Both the position numbers and the translations under genes were made by a program. The notes under the pieces are model-generated. The model was not told the DNA's origin, ran no database searches, and saw nothing but the letters and a program-made list of their open reading frames with translations. From NCBI GenBank assembly GCA_965228435.1, contig OZ245818.1, positions 1,860,001 to 1,924,000 of the forward strand: DNA of 64,000 nt, given 5' to 3'. Of this stretch, positions 42,925-50,493 are shown one piece after another (positions within the stretch are counted from its first letter, which is position 1; every line of letters starts with the position of its first letter). This DNA comes from Hoeflea_A sp965228435. GTDB lineage: Bacteria; Pseudomonadota; Alphaproteobacteria; Rhizobiales; Rhizobiaceae.

Positions 42925-43176
42925 ATGAACGAGACCCGGAACATTATCAGCAAGGACAGCCTGGCCGTTCTCGGAAACGGAAGGGTTGGCTACATTCGCA
43001 AGATGACCTCTGACGAGGTCACCGAGCGCTTTCCGGAAGCGCCCGAAATGCAGCCCGGCATCGACCTGTGGGCGCTGTTCGGCGCCGATGGCACGCCGAT
43101 CCTGCTCAGCGATGACAAATCCACAGCGTACGGCAAGGCCGTCGAAGACGAACTGGCAACGGTCAGCGTCCACTAA
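42925..43176 (+). CDS. DUF1150 family protein
   Basis: An 83-residue soluble acidic protein (LAVLGNGRVGYIRKM, FPEAPEMQPGIDLWALFG, TPILLSDDKSTAY) that matches DUF1150, a family confined largely to alphaproteobacteria and typically next to hsp20. The function is unknown. GAGAGGATCAG precedes ATG 42925. It shares the heat-shock promoter, so it is probably heat-induced. Confidence 0.88.
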   Translation: MNETRNIISKDSLAVLGNGRVGYIRKMTSDEVTERFPEAPEMQPGIDLWALFGADGTPILLSDDKSTAYGKAVEDELATVSVH

Positions 43177-43184
43177 CGGGCTGG

Positions 43185-44081
43185 TTAAGATTCCCACGGA
43201 ACGGATTTGAGCAGCGTGGCTCGAGCATCCTTCAGATGAAACTCAAAGGCGTTTCGCGCCTTTGCGAACTCTCCGACCCTCAGCGCGCCGATGACCCTCA
43301 GGTGCTGTAGCGTAGCGTTCAGGTTGCGCTCTTTTTCGTCCTCCTTGTTCCACCGATAATGGTAGTGGAACACGACCGAGACCAATCCAAAAAAGTCATT
43401 GACGAACCGGTTGTCGAGACCACTGATCAGACCGCGGTGAAACTGTTCATCGAGGCGGGGAAAGTTCAAAAACTCCGTCTCGATGTTGTCGACGATGTGC
43501 AGGTGATCGGCTTCCAGCCCGAGCAGGGTTGCCCGCACCGCGCCCTGCGCTCCCTGTTCGACCATCGTTCCGAACGCCCGAAGCTCAAACAGTTCCCGAA
43601 CATCAAAGAGCTCGATGGCAAATTCCCGGGTAAAGCCGCGCAGCACCCAATGCCGGTTGGGTTCCTTCTGGATGAGCCCGAAGCGAGAGAAGCGGATCAA
43701 GAATTCACGCACCACAGATGTGCTTGCGCCGAACTCCCGGACCAGTTCGCTCTCCCTCAGCACGGCTCCGGGCTTGAGATCGCCACCGAGGATGTACTCC
43801 ATGAACTGGCTCTCAACGCGTTCGCTCGCCGATAGCGTCTCGTCGGCAGAAAAATAGTCAGCTTTCGTCGGCTTTCTCAGAACGGTCTTGGTGCGCCCCG
43901 TCCAATCGATGATGCCGGTCTCATCCAGGTGGGTCAGAACCGCCCGAACCGTGGTACGGCTGATTCCCAGCATCTCGGAAAGCTCGACTTCCGACGGCAG
44001 CCTGGCATCGATACCCAGCCGCAGGACAATGTCGAGACCGCGATTGTAACTCTCCTTGTAAATGGCGTTGCTGCGGGACAT
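43185..44081 (-). CDS. GntR/FCD-type regulator with two winged-helix domains
   Basis: A 298-residue regulator. Residues about 10-66 form one GntR winged helix (LPSEVELSEMLGISRTTVRAV), and about 85-145 form a second (LRESELVREFGASTSVVREFL) joined to an FCD ligand domain (about 150-290) with candidate metal residues in RLDEQFHRGLI and FEFHLKD. Standard FadR-type proteins have only one winged helix. It is the last gene of the ABC-dehydrogenase operon and most likely its regulator. It converges with DUF1150. Confidence 0.85.
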   Translation of the reverse strand: MSRSNAIYKESYNRGLDIVLRLGIDARLPSEVELSEMLGISRTTVRAVLTHLDETGIIDWTGRTKTVLRKPTKADYFSADETLSASERVESQFMEYILGGDLKPGAVLRESELVREFGASTSVVREFLIRFSRFGLIQKEPNRHWVLRGFTREFAIELFDVRELFELRAFGTMVEQGAQGAVRATLLGLEADHLHIVDNIETEFLNFPRLDEQFHRGLISGLDNRFVNDFFGLVSVVFHYHYRWNKEDEKERNLNATLQHLRVIGALRVGEFAKARNAFEFHLKDARATLLKSVPWES

Positions 44082-44163
44082 GGGTCGTGCTCTCTGGTCG
44101 TATCCGACGATAGGTCAGCGGCGACGCTTTTTCACCAGCAAAAGCCCCGAACTCACATCCGTA

Positions 44164-44952
44164 TCAGAAACCGGTCGCGCCACCCCCGTCGACCAGAATG
44201 ACCTGTCCGGTGACGTATTTCGCCGCCGGTGAGGCGAGAAAGGCGCATGCCCAGCCAATGTCCTCAGGATCACCGAGCTTGCCCATCGGGATCCGACTCA
44301 TGATCTTTTTTCGGCGTTCCGGGTCCCCTTGCGTGGCCGTTCGGTACACGTCGGTATCGATCCAGCCGGGGGCAACACCGTTGATCCGGATACCACGTCC
44401 AGCGAATTCCGCTGATAACGACCTCACCACACCATTGATCGCGGTTTTCGAAATCGAATACCCCGAGACCAACGGTTGCCCGATAAACGCTGTCATGGAG
44501 GACAGGAAGACAATCGAACCCTGTCCACCGCGACCCAGCTGGCTACGCACGAACGCACGTGAGAGTTCCAGCGCACCGCGCACGTGCACGTCAAACACCT
44601 GGTCGAACTCGGCAAGGGAGGATGTCTCGAACGGCTTCTTGAGCGTATTGCCAGCGTTGTTGACCAGAATATCTATGCAGCCGAATTCTCGCGTCACGGT
44701 GGCGAAAAGGGTTTCAACTCCATCGATATCCGTCAGGTCCAGTTGCATGAAGCGGCATTGCTCACCGATTTCCCTGCAAGCGGCCTCAAGTCTGTCGGTT
44801 CGCCGCCCCGCGATGATGACGTCCGCGCCTGCCGTCACCAGACACTTTGCGATCGCCTTGCCGAGGCCCGTTCCGCCGCCGGTTACCAGGGCAGTTTGGC
44901 CTTCCAGCCCGTAGACCCTTCGCAAAGCGTCCGTATCTGCTTCATTCTTCAT
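44164..44952 (-). CDS. SDR-family oxidoreductase (gluconate 5-dehydrogenase-like)
   Basis: A 262-residue Rossmann dehydrogenase. TGGGTGLGKAIA (24-35) binds NAD(P), NNAG (about 97-100) is present, catalytic Ser lies in LSSMTAF and Tyr/Lys in SGYSISKTA. VILVDGGGATGF at the end is typical. It resembles IdnO-like gluconate 5-dehydrogenases. With the zinc dehydrogenase next to it (11-base overlap) it may run a two-step sugar-acid interconversion such as idonate to gluconate; this is inference. Confidence 0.85.
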   Translation of the reverse strand: MKNEADTDALRRVYGLEGQTALVTGGGTGLGKAIAKCLVTAGADVIIAGRRTDRLEAACREIGEQCRFMQLDLTDIDGVETLFATVTREFGCIDILVNNAGNTLKKPFETSSLAEFDQVFDVHVRGALELSRAFVRSQLGRGGQGSIVFLSSMTAFIGQPLVSGYSISKTAINGVVRSLSAEFAGRGIRINGVAPGWIDTDVYRTATQGDPERRKKIMSRIPMGKLGDPEDIGWACAFLASPAAKYVTGQVILVDGGGATGF

Positions 44953-45967
44953 CGAGCTCGACCATTACCTTGAAAGTCCGGTTCCTGTTGGCCTCCCAAT
45001 AGGCGAAAGCCTGTTCGGCATCAGCCCATTTGAATGTCTTGGATATCAGACGATCCGCAAGCGCCTCACGCCCCGTCAGGAAGGCCACGACAGCCTCGAA
45101 GTCGGCCTTGGTCGCATTGCGCGACCCCATGATATCCAGCTCTTTCAGATTGAACAGCGACGTATTGTAGCTGACTTCGGACATGGCATATCCGACATAG
45201 ACGACGCGACCCGTGAAGCGAACAAGATCCACGGCGGCCCGAAATGTCTCCGGTCGCCCGACGGCCTCGATCACGACATCGGGACCGAAACCGCCCGTCA
45301 ACGCACCGAGCGCCTCCGCCAGATCGACACGCATTGGATTGATCACTTCGTCAATTCCGATCGACAGCAATGTCTCGCGTTTTTCCTCGCTGATTTCCAC
45401 GGCGATGACCTTCGCACCGCGGCTGGTGGCTCCGAGCATGGTGCCAACGCCGATTACGCCGCCACCCAACACGACGACCGTGTCATCGGCCGTGATGCGA
45501 GCGCGGGAGACGGCGTGGAAGCCGACGGAAAGCGGCTCCACCAGAGCCAGATGCGGGGCCGGCAGAGAATCGTTTCGCACGAGGCGATCGGGATGGACGA
45601 CCAGCTGGTTCAACATGCCGCCATCGGTTTGGACGCCGAGAGTCTGATTGTATTTGCAGGCATTGGGCCGTCCATTGCGGCAGGCCGCACAAACGCCGCA
45701 GGTCGTGTAGGGAATGACGAAAGCCGATGCGCCGCTTTGGAATTCATCGCTCACATTCGCTCCCGCCTCGACAACCACTCCGCCGATCTCGTGCCCAGGA
45801 ATGCGGGGGAGTTGAGACAACGGGTTGGTACCGCGGAATGTGCTCAGGTCGCTCCCGCACAGGCCGACATGCCTGACCTGGAGCAGAACCTCGTCCCTTC
45901 CCGGGGTGGGCGCCGGAATGTCGCGAAGGCGAACCTGTCCGACATCTTCAATCACCAGAGCTTTCAT
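44942..45967 (-). CDS. Zinc-dependent MDR dehydrogenase (L-idonate/sorbitol dehydrogenase-like)
   Basis: A 341-residue medium-chain dehydrogenase. Catalytic zinc ligands are in GLCGSDLSTF and GHEIGG; structural zinc cysteines are in CGVCAACRNGRPNAC (about 90-104). The NAD loop is VLGGGVIGVGTM. The closest types are L-idonate 5-, sorbitol- and galactitol-phosphate dehydrogenases; the substrate is not readable. It overlaps the SDR gene by 11 bases, so the two are coupled. Confidence 0.88.
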   Translation of the reverse strand: MKALVIEDVGQVRLRDIPAPTPGRDEVLLQVRHVGLCGSDLSTFRGTNPLSQLPRIPGHEIGGVVVEAGANVSDEFQSGASAFVIPYTTCGVCAACRNGRPNACKYNQTLGVQTDGGMLNQLVVHPDRLVRNDSLPAPHLALVEPLSVGFHAVSRARITADDTVVVLGGGVIGVGTMLGATSRGAKVIAVEISEEKRETLLSIGIDEVINPMRVDLAEALGALTGGFGPDVVIEAVGRPETFRAAVDLVRFTGRVVYVGYAMSEVSYNTSLFNLKELDIMGSRNATKADFEAVVAFLTGREALADRLISKTFKWADAEQAFAYWEANRNRTFKVMVELDEE

Positions 45968-46011
45968 CTCACGACGACCCAGATATTCGTTTTTTGTTCG
46001 ATCGAGGTGTC

Positions 46012-46042
46012 GAGCGCGCCCGATGTCCGATCAGGCGCGCTC
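46012..46042 (-). other. Strong hairpin between the binding-protein and dehydrogenase genes
   Basis: GAGCGCGCC (46012-46020) and GGCGCGCTC (46034-46042) form a 9-pair stem with a 13-base loop. There is no U-run on the minus strand. It could stabilise the upstream mRNA so that the binding protein is made in excess. Confidence 0.55.
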
Positions 46043-46052
46043 AAGGGAGAGG

Positions 46053-46964
46053 CTACTTGAAGTCGCCGACATTGTCCGACGTGATCAGGATGCCGTCGAT
46101 CGGCGTGAAGGTGGGCACCGTTTCGCCCTTGATCAGGCCGACAAGGTTGATCACCGATTCAGCGCCCATCCGGGTGTTGTTCTGCTTGATCGTAGCGTTC
46201 TGCTCGCCCGCTTCGATCGAAACCAGATTGGCAGGGTTGCCGTCAAAGCCGACGATGACCAGGTCGTCGAGTTTGCCAAGTTCCTTGGCCGCCGAGACCG
46301 CCGCCAAAGCACCCGGATCCCAGGCCGAGAAGATTGCCGTGATATCGGGGTTGGACCGCAGGAAGTTGATTGATGTTTCGTAGGCACAGGCATCCTTCCA
46401 GTCACAGATCTGGAAGATCACGTCGTGGCCGGCTGCCTCGGCTGCCGTCTTGACGCCGTCGCGGCGGGCGTTTCCGGTCTGATGGCCGGCCGAGCCCCCA
46501 AGAATCAGGATCGTTCCCTTGTCGATCTTGTCGACAATGTACTTACCCGCAATGCCGGCAGCGGCCAGATTGTCGGTCTGCACCAGGCTTCCGATATGAC
46601 CGTGATCGATGCCGGTGTCGACCGCAACCACCGGAATGCCCTTCTTGGCGGCCATGTCGAGTGATGCATCGAAAGCCCTGTTGTCGACAGACCCGATGAT
46701 GATCCCGTCGACGCCCATGTCGATAGCGCGGTCAACTGCGTCCTTCTGAGCCGCTGCGTCAGGCGATGAGGCGGTCATGTCGATCAGCTCGATGCCCATT
46801 TCCTTGGCCTGATCCGCTGCCGCATCGGCAACGCCGATCCAGAACGTGTTGTCTGTCGAATAGCCGGTGTAAGCGATGCGCAGATCCGCCGCGAGCGCTG
46901 TGGTGGTAGACAGGGCCGTCATGGCCGCTGCGATGGCAATGCCCTTCAAAGCTGAAATTCTCAT
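46053..46964 (-). CDS. Sugar ABC transporter periplasmic binding protein
   Basis: A 303-residue protein of the ribose/xylose-binding type (peripla_BP_4 class). A Sec signal peptide ends at about residue 26 (ALSTTTALAA). DLRIAYTGYSTDNTFW begins the first lobe; VVAVDTGIDHGHIG and VGFDGNPANLV are typical hinge and ligand segments. GGAGGACCAA precedes ATG 46964. It follows the permease, an unusual third place in the operon. Confidence 0.9.
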   Translation of the reverse strand: MRISALKGIAIAAAMTALSTTTALAADLRIAYTGYSTDNTFWIGVADAAADQAKEMGIELIDMTASSPDAAAQKDAVDRAIDMGVDGIIIGSVDNRAFDASLDMAAKKGIPVVAVDTGIDHGHIGSLVQTDNLAAAGIAGKYIVDKIDKGTILILGGSAGHQTGNARRDGVKTAAEAAGHDVIFQICDWKDACAYETSINFLRSNPDITAIFSAWDPGALAAVSAAKELGKLDDLVIVGFDGNPANLVSIEAGEQNATIKQNNTRMGAESVINLVGLIKGETVPTFTPIDGILITSDNVGDFK

Positions 46965-47047
46965 TTGGTCCTCCGTTTTGTCGTTTTGCCCGATGCGGGC
47001 GAACAATGCCCGGGGCGCTGCGCGACCCCGTGGCAAACTGCTGGGGT

Positions 47048-48040
47048 CTATCGCGACCTGCGGCGCCAGACGTCCCAGAAAACCGCCAGGATGATGATGC
47101 CGCCGATGGCAATGCGTTGAACCGACGTGCCGACGCCCATGTAGGCGAGTCCGACGATAATGGTCTGCATGATCAGCATGCCGATGATGGTCTTGCCGAC
47201 GCCGCCGCGGCCGCCGAAGAGACTGGTTCCCCCGATGACAACCGCCGCAATGGCAAAGAGTTCGTAGCTCTGACCGCGAGACGGCATGGCGAAGTTGAGC
47301 TTCGAAATCTCGAGAATGGCAGCTGCAGCCGCCGTGGCGCCGCCGATCATGTAGTAGAAGACGCGGCTTCGGGCGACTTTCACGCCGGACAAGCGCGCCA
47401 CTTCTTCATTGCCGCCGATCGCGAAAGCGTGATTGCCGAGGCGGGTCTTGGTCAGGAACAGACCGGTGAGCAAAGCGACACCGAACATGATGCCCATGGG
47501 AAAGAGATAGCCGGAGCCGAGCAACTGAAAGGCATCGGGAAAACGGGACAGATCGCGGCCACTGGCCAGCAATTCGGCGATCCCTTTGTAGGCGGTCAGA
47601 CCGCCGAGCGTGACGATGAATGCGGGTACGCCGGTCACCACCTGGACGATGCCGTTGACCGCGCCGAGCAGCGTGCCTGTCAGGAGCCCAAGCAACACCG
47701 CGACCGCCACCGGCAGTTCGTACTCGGCCAGTAGAATGCCGACGACGATGCCGACAACCGCAAAGATCGAACCGACTGACAGGTCGAGCCCGCCGGAGAT
47801 CAGAACCACCGTCGTGCCGCAGGCCAGGATCGCCAAAATCGACGCCTGCCCGAAGATCGACAGCAGCGTGTCGACGCTGCGAAAAGGCGGAGACAGCACC
47901 AGAAAGACGAGATAGATCAGCAGGAGTGCCGCCAGCACCTGCCAGATCTGCATGAATTCGTGCTTGAGGGTCTCCCAGCGGCTCGTGCCCGATCCGTGAA
48001 CCGACGCGCCCGACCTGTCATTATCAGTGGCGATCGTCAT
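47048..48040 (-). CDS. Sugar ABC transporter permease (RbsC/FrcC type)
   Basis: A 330-residue inner-membrane protein with about 8-10 hydrophobic segments (first at about 35-57). GGLDLSVGSI (about 106-115) and VIGGTSLFGGRGG (about 272-284) are the signature motifs of CUT2 permeases for monosaccharides. It forms the channel with the ATPase encoded 1 base upstream. Confidence 0.92.
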   Translation of the reverse strand: MTIATDNDRSGASVHGSGTSRWETLKHEFMQIWQVLAALLLIYLVFLVLSPPFRSVDTLLSIFGQASILAILACGTTVVLISGGLDLSVGSIFAVVGIVVGILLAEYELPVAVAVLLGLLTGTLLGAVNGIVQVVTGVPAFIVTLGGLTAYKGIAELLASGRDLSRFPDAFQLLGSGYLFPMGIMFGVALLTGLFLTKTRLGNHAFAIGGNEEVARLSGVKVARSRVFYYMIGGATAAAAAILEISKLNFAMPSRGQSYELFAIAAVVIGGTSLFGGRGGVGKTIIGMLIMQTIIVGLAYMGVGTSVQRIAIGGIIILAVFWDVWRRRSR

Positions 48041-48041
48041 G

Positions 48042-48809
48042 TCAGGCCGCCTCCGCTTCGATGGCGCCGGTGATCAGGCCGACCAGCGTGTCACCATCGA
48101 TGGTCTTCACCTCGCGCACCGCCGCTACCCGTCCGAGGCGCAGAACCATGACGCGGTCGCAATAATTGAGGACGTGCTGCATGTTGTGGGTGATCATGAT
48201 GACCGACAGGCCGTGATCCTTGAGAGAGGCGACAAGGTCCATGGCCATCTTGCTCTCGCGAACGCCGAGCGCCGCCGTTGGCTCATCCAGGATTGCGATG
48301 CGCTTGCCGAACATCACGGTTTTGGACAGGGCGACAGCCTGACGCTGCCCGCCCGAGAATGCCTGGGCGTCGCGGTAGATATCCGTGATCCGGATGTCGA
48401 GCTTGTTGAACAGGTCGCGAATTTCGGCATCCATCCGGCGGAAATCGAGTGCTCCGAATAGCCGCCCCAAAATGCCGTCGCGCACGATCTCACGGCCCAG
48501 GAAGACATTCTTGGTAATCGACAGTTCGTTGACCAGCGCCAGGTCCTGATAAACGGTTTCGATTCCAACGGCCTTGGCATCCGTCGGAGTTTCGATCCGA
48601 ACCTCGCTTCCATCGATGAAAATTCGTCCGCTTGAGCGCGGGATGGCCCCGGTAATCGCCTTGATCAGGGTCGACTTGCCTGCACCGTTGTCGCCCACGA
48701 TTGCCAGAACTTCGCCGCGGCGCAGATCGAGATCCACATCGTCGAGTGCGTTGATGCCACCGTAATGTTTGCTGATGCCCTGCGCTTCAAGGATGACTGC
48801 CTCGGTCAT
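48042..48809 (-). CDS. Sugar ABC transporter ATPase, single-domain (FrcA type)
   Basis: A 255-residue ATPase. Walker A GDNGAGKSTL (about 38-47), signature FSGGQRQAVALS (about 145-156), Walker B IAILDEPTAAL (about 165-175). Most CUT2 importers use a fused double ATPase of about 500 residues; this one is a half-size protein like FrcA for fructose. First gene of the operon. GGGAGGAGAGGG precedes ATG 48809. Confidence 0.92.
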   Translation of the reverse strand: MTEAVILEAQGISKHYGGINALDDVDLDLRRGEVLAIVGDNGAGKSTLIKAITGAIPRSSGRIFIDGSEVRIETPTDAKAVGIETVYQDLALVNELSITKNVFLGREIVRDGILGRLFGALDFRRMDAEIRDLFNKLDIRITDIYRDAQAFSGGQRQAVALSKTVMFGKRIAILDEPTAALGVRESKMAMDLVASLKDHGLSVIMITHNMQHVLNYCDRVMVLRLGRVAAVREVKTIDGDTLVGLITGAIEAEAA

Positions 48810-48828
48810 CTAAACCCTCTCCTCCCAA

Positions 48829-48842
48829 AGACAGGTTTGTCT
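48829..48842. promoter_or_regulatory. Candidate operator AGACA-N4-TGTCT at the ABC operon start
   Basis: A perfect inverted repeat with 5-base arms covers the expected transcription start, just after the -10 box. A GntR-type repressor bound here would block initiation; the link to the operon's own GntR gene is inference. Confidence 0.5.
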
Positions 48843-48847
48843 GCTAA

Positions 48848-48877
48848 TCTATAAAAAACAATAATTTTCGCTGTCAA
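48848..48877 (-). promoter_or_regulatory. Predicted sigma-70 promoter of the ABC-dehydrogenase operon
   Basis: Minus strand: TTGACA (48872-48877) and TATAGA (48848-48853, 18-base spacer) or TTATAG (17). The spacer is AT-rich. Confidence 0.7.
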
Positions 48878-49079
48878 TGTTTTTTTTGCATAATAAGCAG
48901 AGCGCTGGTAGGAAGCACTTTCGGACGGAAGATGCGGTTCATGTTTCGCGGCGAAAGCGCGCCGAAAAATTACCGGCTGCTCCGTCCTGGACAGCCGCCA
49001 TCAGATCGTCCATTCGGACAATCATGCGTGTGGGATTTCATGCCAAAGAATGATCGGTCGCGAATGCGGCCGACAAGCG

Positions 49080-49544
49080 TTACGCGGCGTTCGAAGCCGG
49101 CGTTTCGGTCAGGAAAGCGTAGATCGCGGAGGACGACTCAGTCTGCCGCAATTTCGAAACCATGTCGCCGTCGCGCAGCACTCGTGCTATGCGCGACAGT
49201 GCTTTGAGATGATCGGCACCGGAACCCTCAGGGGCCAATAGCAGGAACACGAGATCGACCGGCTGGTCGTCCAGCGCCTCGAAATCGACCGGTTCATCAA
49301 GCCGAGCGAAGACACCGATAATGGTGTTGATGGAATTGAGCTTGCCGTGCGGAATGGCGATCCCGTTGCCGACGCCGGTCGACCCCAACCGTTCCCGCTG
49401 CAGAATCACGTCAAAAATCTCGCGTTCCGACAGGCCGGTTGCCTGGGCAGCCTTGGAGGACAGCTCCTGGAGCAGCTGTTTTTTGGAGTTCACCTTGAGC
49501 GCCGGGATGACTGATTCCTGAATTATCAGATCCGCAAGGGACAT
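49080..49544 (-). CDS. ptsN: PTS IIA-like nitrogen regulatory protein PtsN
   Basis: A 154-residue EIIA-Ntr protein. The phosphorylated His66 is in GIAIPHGKL; FLLLAPEGSGADHLKALSRI (about 99-118) is also family-typical. As part of PtsP-PtsO-PtsN it senses nitrogen status and regulates potassium transport and other targets. AAGGAATT precedes ATG 49544. It follows hpf and rpoN, the usual rpoN cluster order. Confidence 0.94.
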   Translation of the reverse strand: MSLADLIIQESVIPALKVNSKKQLLQELSSKAAQATGLSEREIFDVILQRERLGSTGVGNGIAIPHGKLNSINTIIGVFARLDEPVDFEALDDQPVDLVFLLLAPEGSGADHLKALSRIARVLRDGDMVSKLRQTESSSAIYAFLTETPASNAA

Positions 49545-49615
49545 TGCCAATTCCTTAGTTGTCTTCGTCTGCTCGGGGCATATGTTTGCCCGTTCACTGC
49601 AAGTTGGCCAGCCGG

Positions 49616-50185
49616 TCAGTTCTTCACATCGGCGGTGTCTATCCAACCGATATTTCCGTCGGTTCGGCGGTATACGACATTGAGTTCGTTGTTTCCCGCG
49701 TTGCGAAACACCAGAACCGGGCTGTCGGTCATGTCCAGCGCCATCACGGCACCAGCGACTGTCATGGTTTTGACGATCTTCGAGGACTCGGCGACGATCG
49801 CCGGTGCATAATCCTCTGCCACTTCCTCATCATCATCCGCCCCCGCGTCCATCACCCGATAGGCGACCTCGGATCCATTACCGTGGCCGGCGTGATGGTC
49901 CTTGAGGCGCCGCTTGTAGCGACGCAGCCGCTTTTCGACCCGTTCGGCGGCCGCATCGAAGCTTGCCTGCGGGTCCAACGCCTCGCCGGTCGCCTGCAGC
50001 GAAGCTCCCGTATCGAGGTGCACGAGACAGTCTGTGGCAAACCGAGATCCGGATTTTTCCACCGTCACCTGGCTGGAGTAGCCGCCATCGAAATATTTGG
50101 TTATCGCATCGCCAATTCGGTCTTCTATTCGTGTCCGGAAAGTCTCGCCAATTTCCATATGTTTGCCGGAAACGCGCACACTCAT
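49616..50185 (-). CDS. hpf: Ribosome hibernation promoting factor, long form
   Basis: A 189-residue long HPF. The N-terminal domain (1-105, VRVSGKHMEIGETFRTRI start, AAAERVEKRLRRYKRRLKDHH end) binds the 30S decoding centre; the C-terminal domain (about 130-185, SPVLVFRNAGNNELNVVYRR) dimerises ribosomes into 100S particles. GAAGGG precedes ATG 50185. Located between rpoN and ptsN. Confidence 0.94.
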   Translation of the reverse strand: MSVRVSGKHMEIGETFRTRIEDRIGDAITKYFDGGYSSQVTVEKSGSRFATDCLVHLDTGASLQATGEALDPQASFDAAAERVEKRLRRYKRRLKDHHAGHGNGSEVAYRVMDAGADDDEEVAEDYAPAIVAESSKIVKTMTVAGAVMALDMTDSPVLVFRNAGNNELNVVYRRTDGNIGWIDTADVKN

Positions 50186-50217
50186 AGTACAACCCTTCTT
50201 TTTCGATATTTTATGTC

Positions 50218-50246
50218 AGTCTATGCGAGTCTGCCACACCATCCAA
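50218..50246 (-). promoter_or_regulatory. Predicted promoter of hpf
   Basis: Minus strand: TTGGAT (50241-50246), 17 bases, TAGACT (50218-50223), 33 bases from the hpf start. Confidence 0.45.
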
Positions 50247-50293
50247 GCGGATTGGCGTTCAATTCGATACCCGAAGCCCTGGCTGTGCAAAAC

Positions 50294-50322
50294 GTTCCGC
50301 AGGTCTGATCCTGCTTCGGAAC
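50294..50322 (-). terminator. Possible weak terminator downstream of rpoN
   Basis: Minus strand GTTCC..GCAGG-ATCAGA-CCTGC-GGAAC, then GTTTTG. It lies about 170 bases after the rpoN stop; the short U-run makes termination uncertain. Confidence 0.4.
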
Positions 50323-50493
50323 GACGAACGCCGGGGCTTTACGGTCTCACGATTGAATTGTCAACGCGCCTTTTGCACAGGCCCCAGCGCGTCACCCCAC
50401 GCGTGCCGTGTCGATGATCCCCGGGATACGGGTTCAAAGCGCTTCGAACGCATTCATGGAATTTTAACCATGGCACCGCAGCGCAAGCGCAAC

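Larger units (their letters stand above)
50186..50493. other. Non-coding stretch between hpf and rpoN
   Basis: 308 bases without a gene. It holds a promoter for hpf (50218-50246) and a hairpin with arms GTTCC/GGAAC and GCAGG/CCTGC (50294-50322) followed on the minus strand by four T, which may end rpoN transcripts. A second TTGACA lies near 50357 (minus strand). Nothing else was recognised. Confidence 0.5.
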
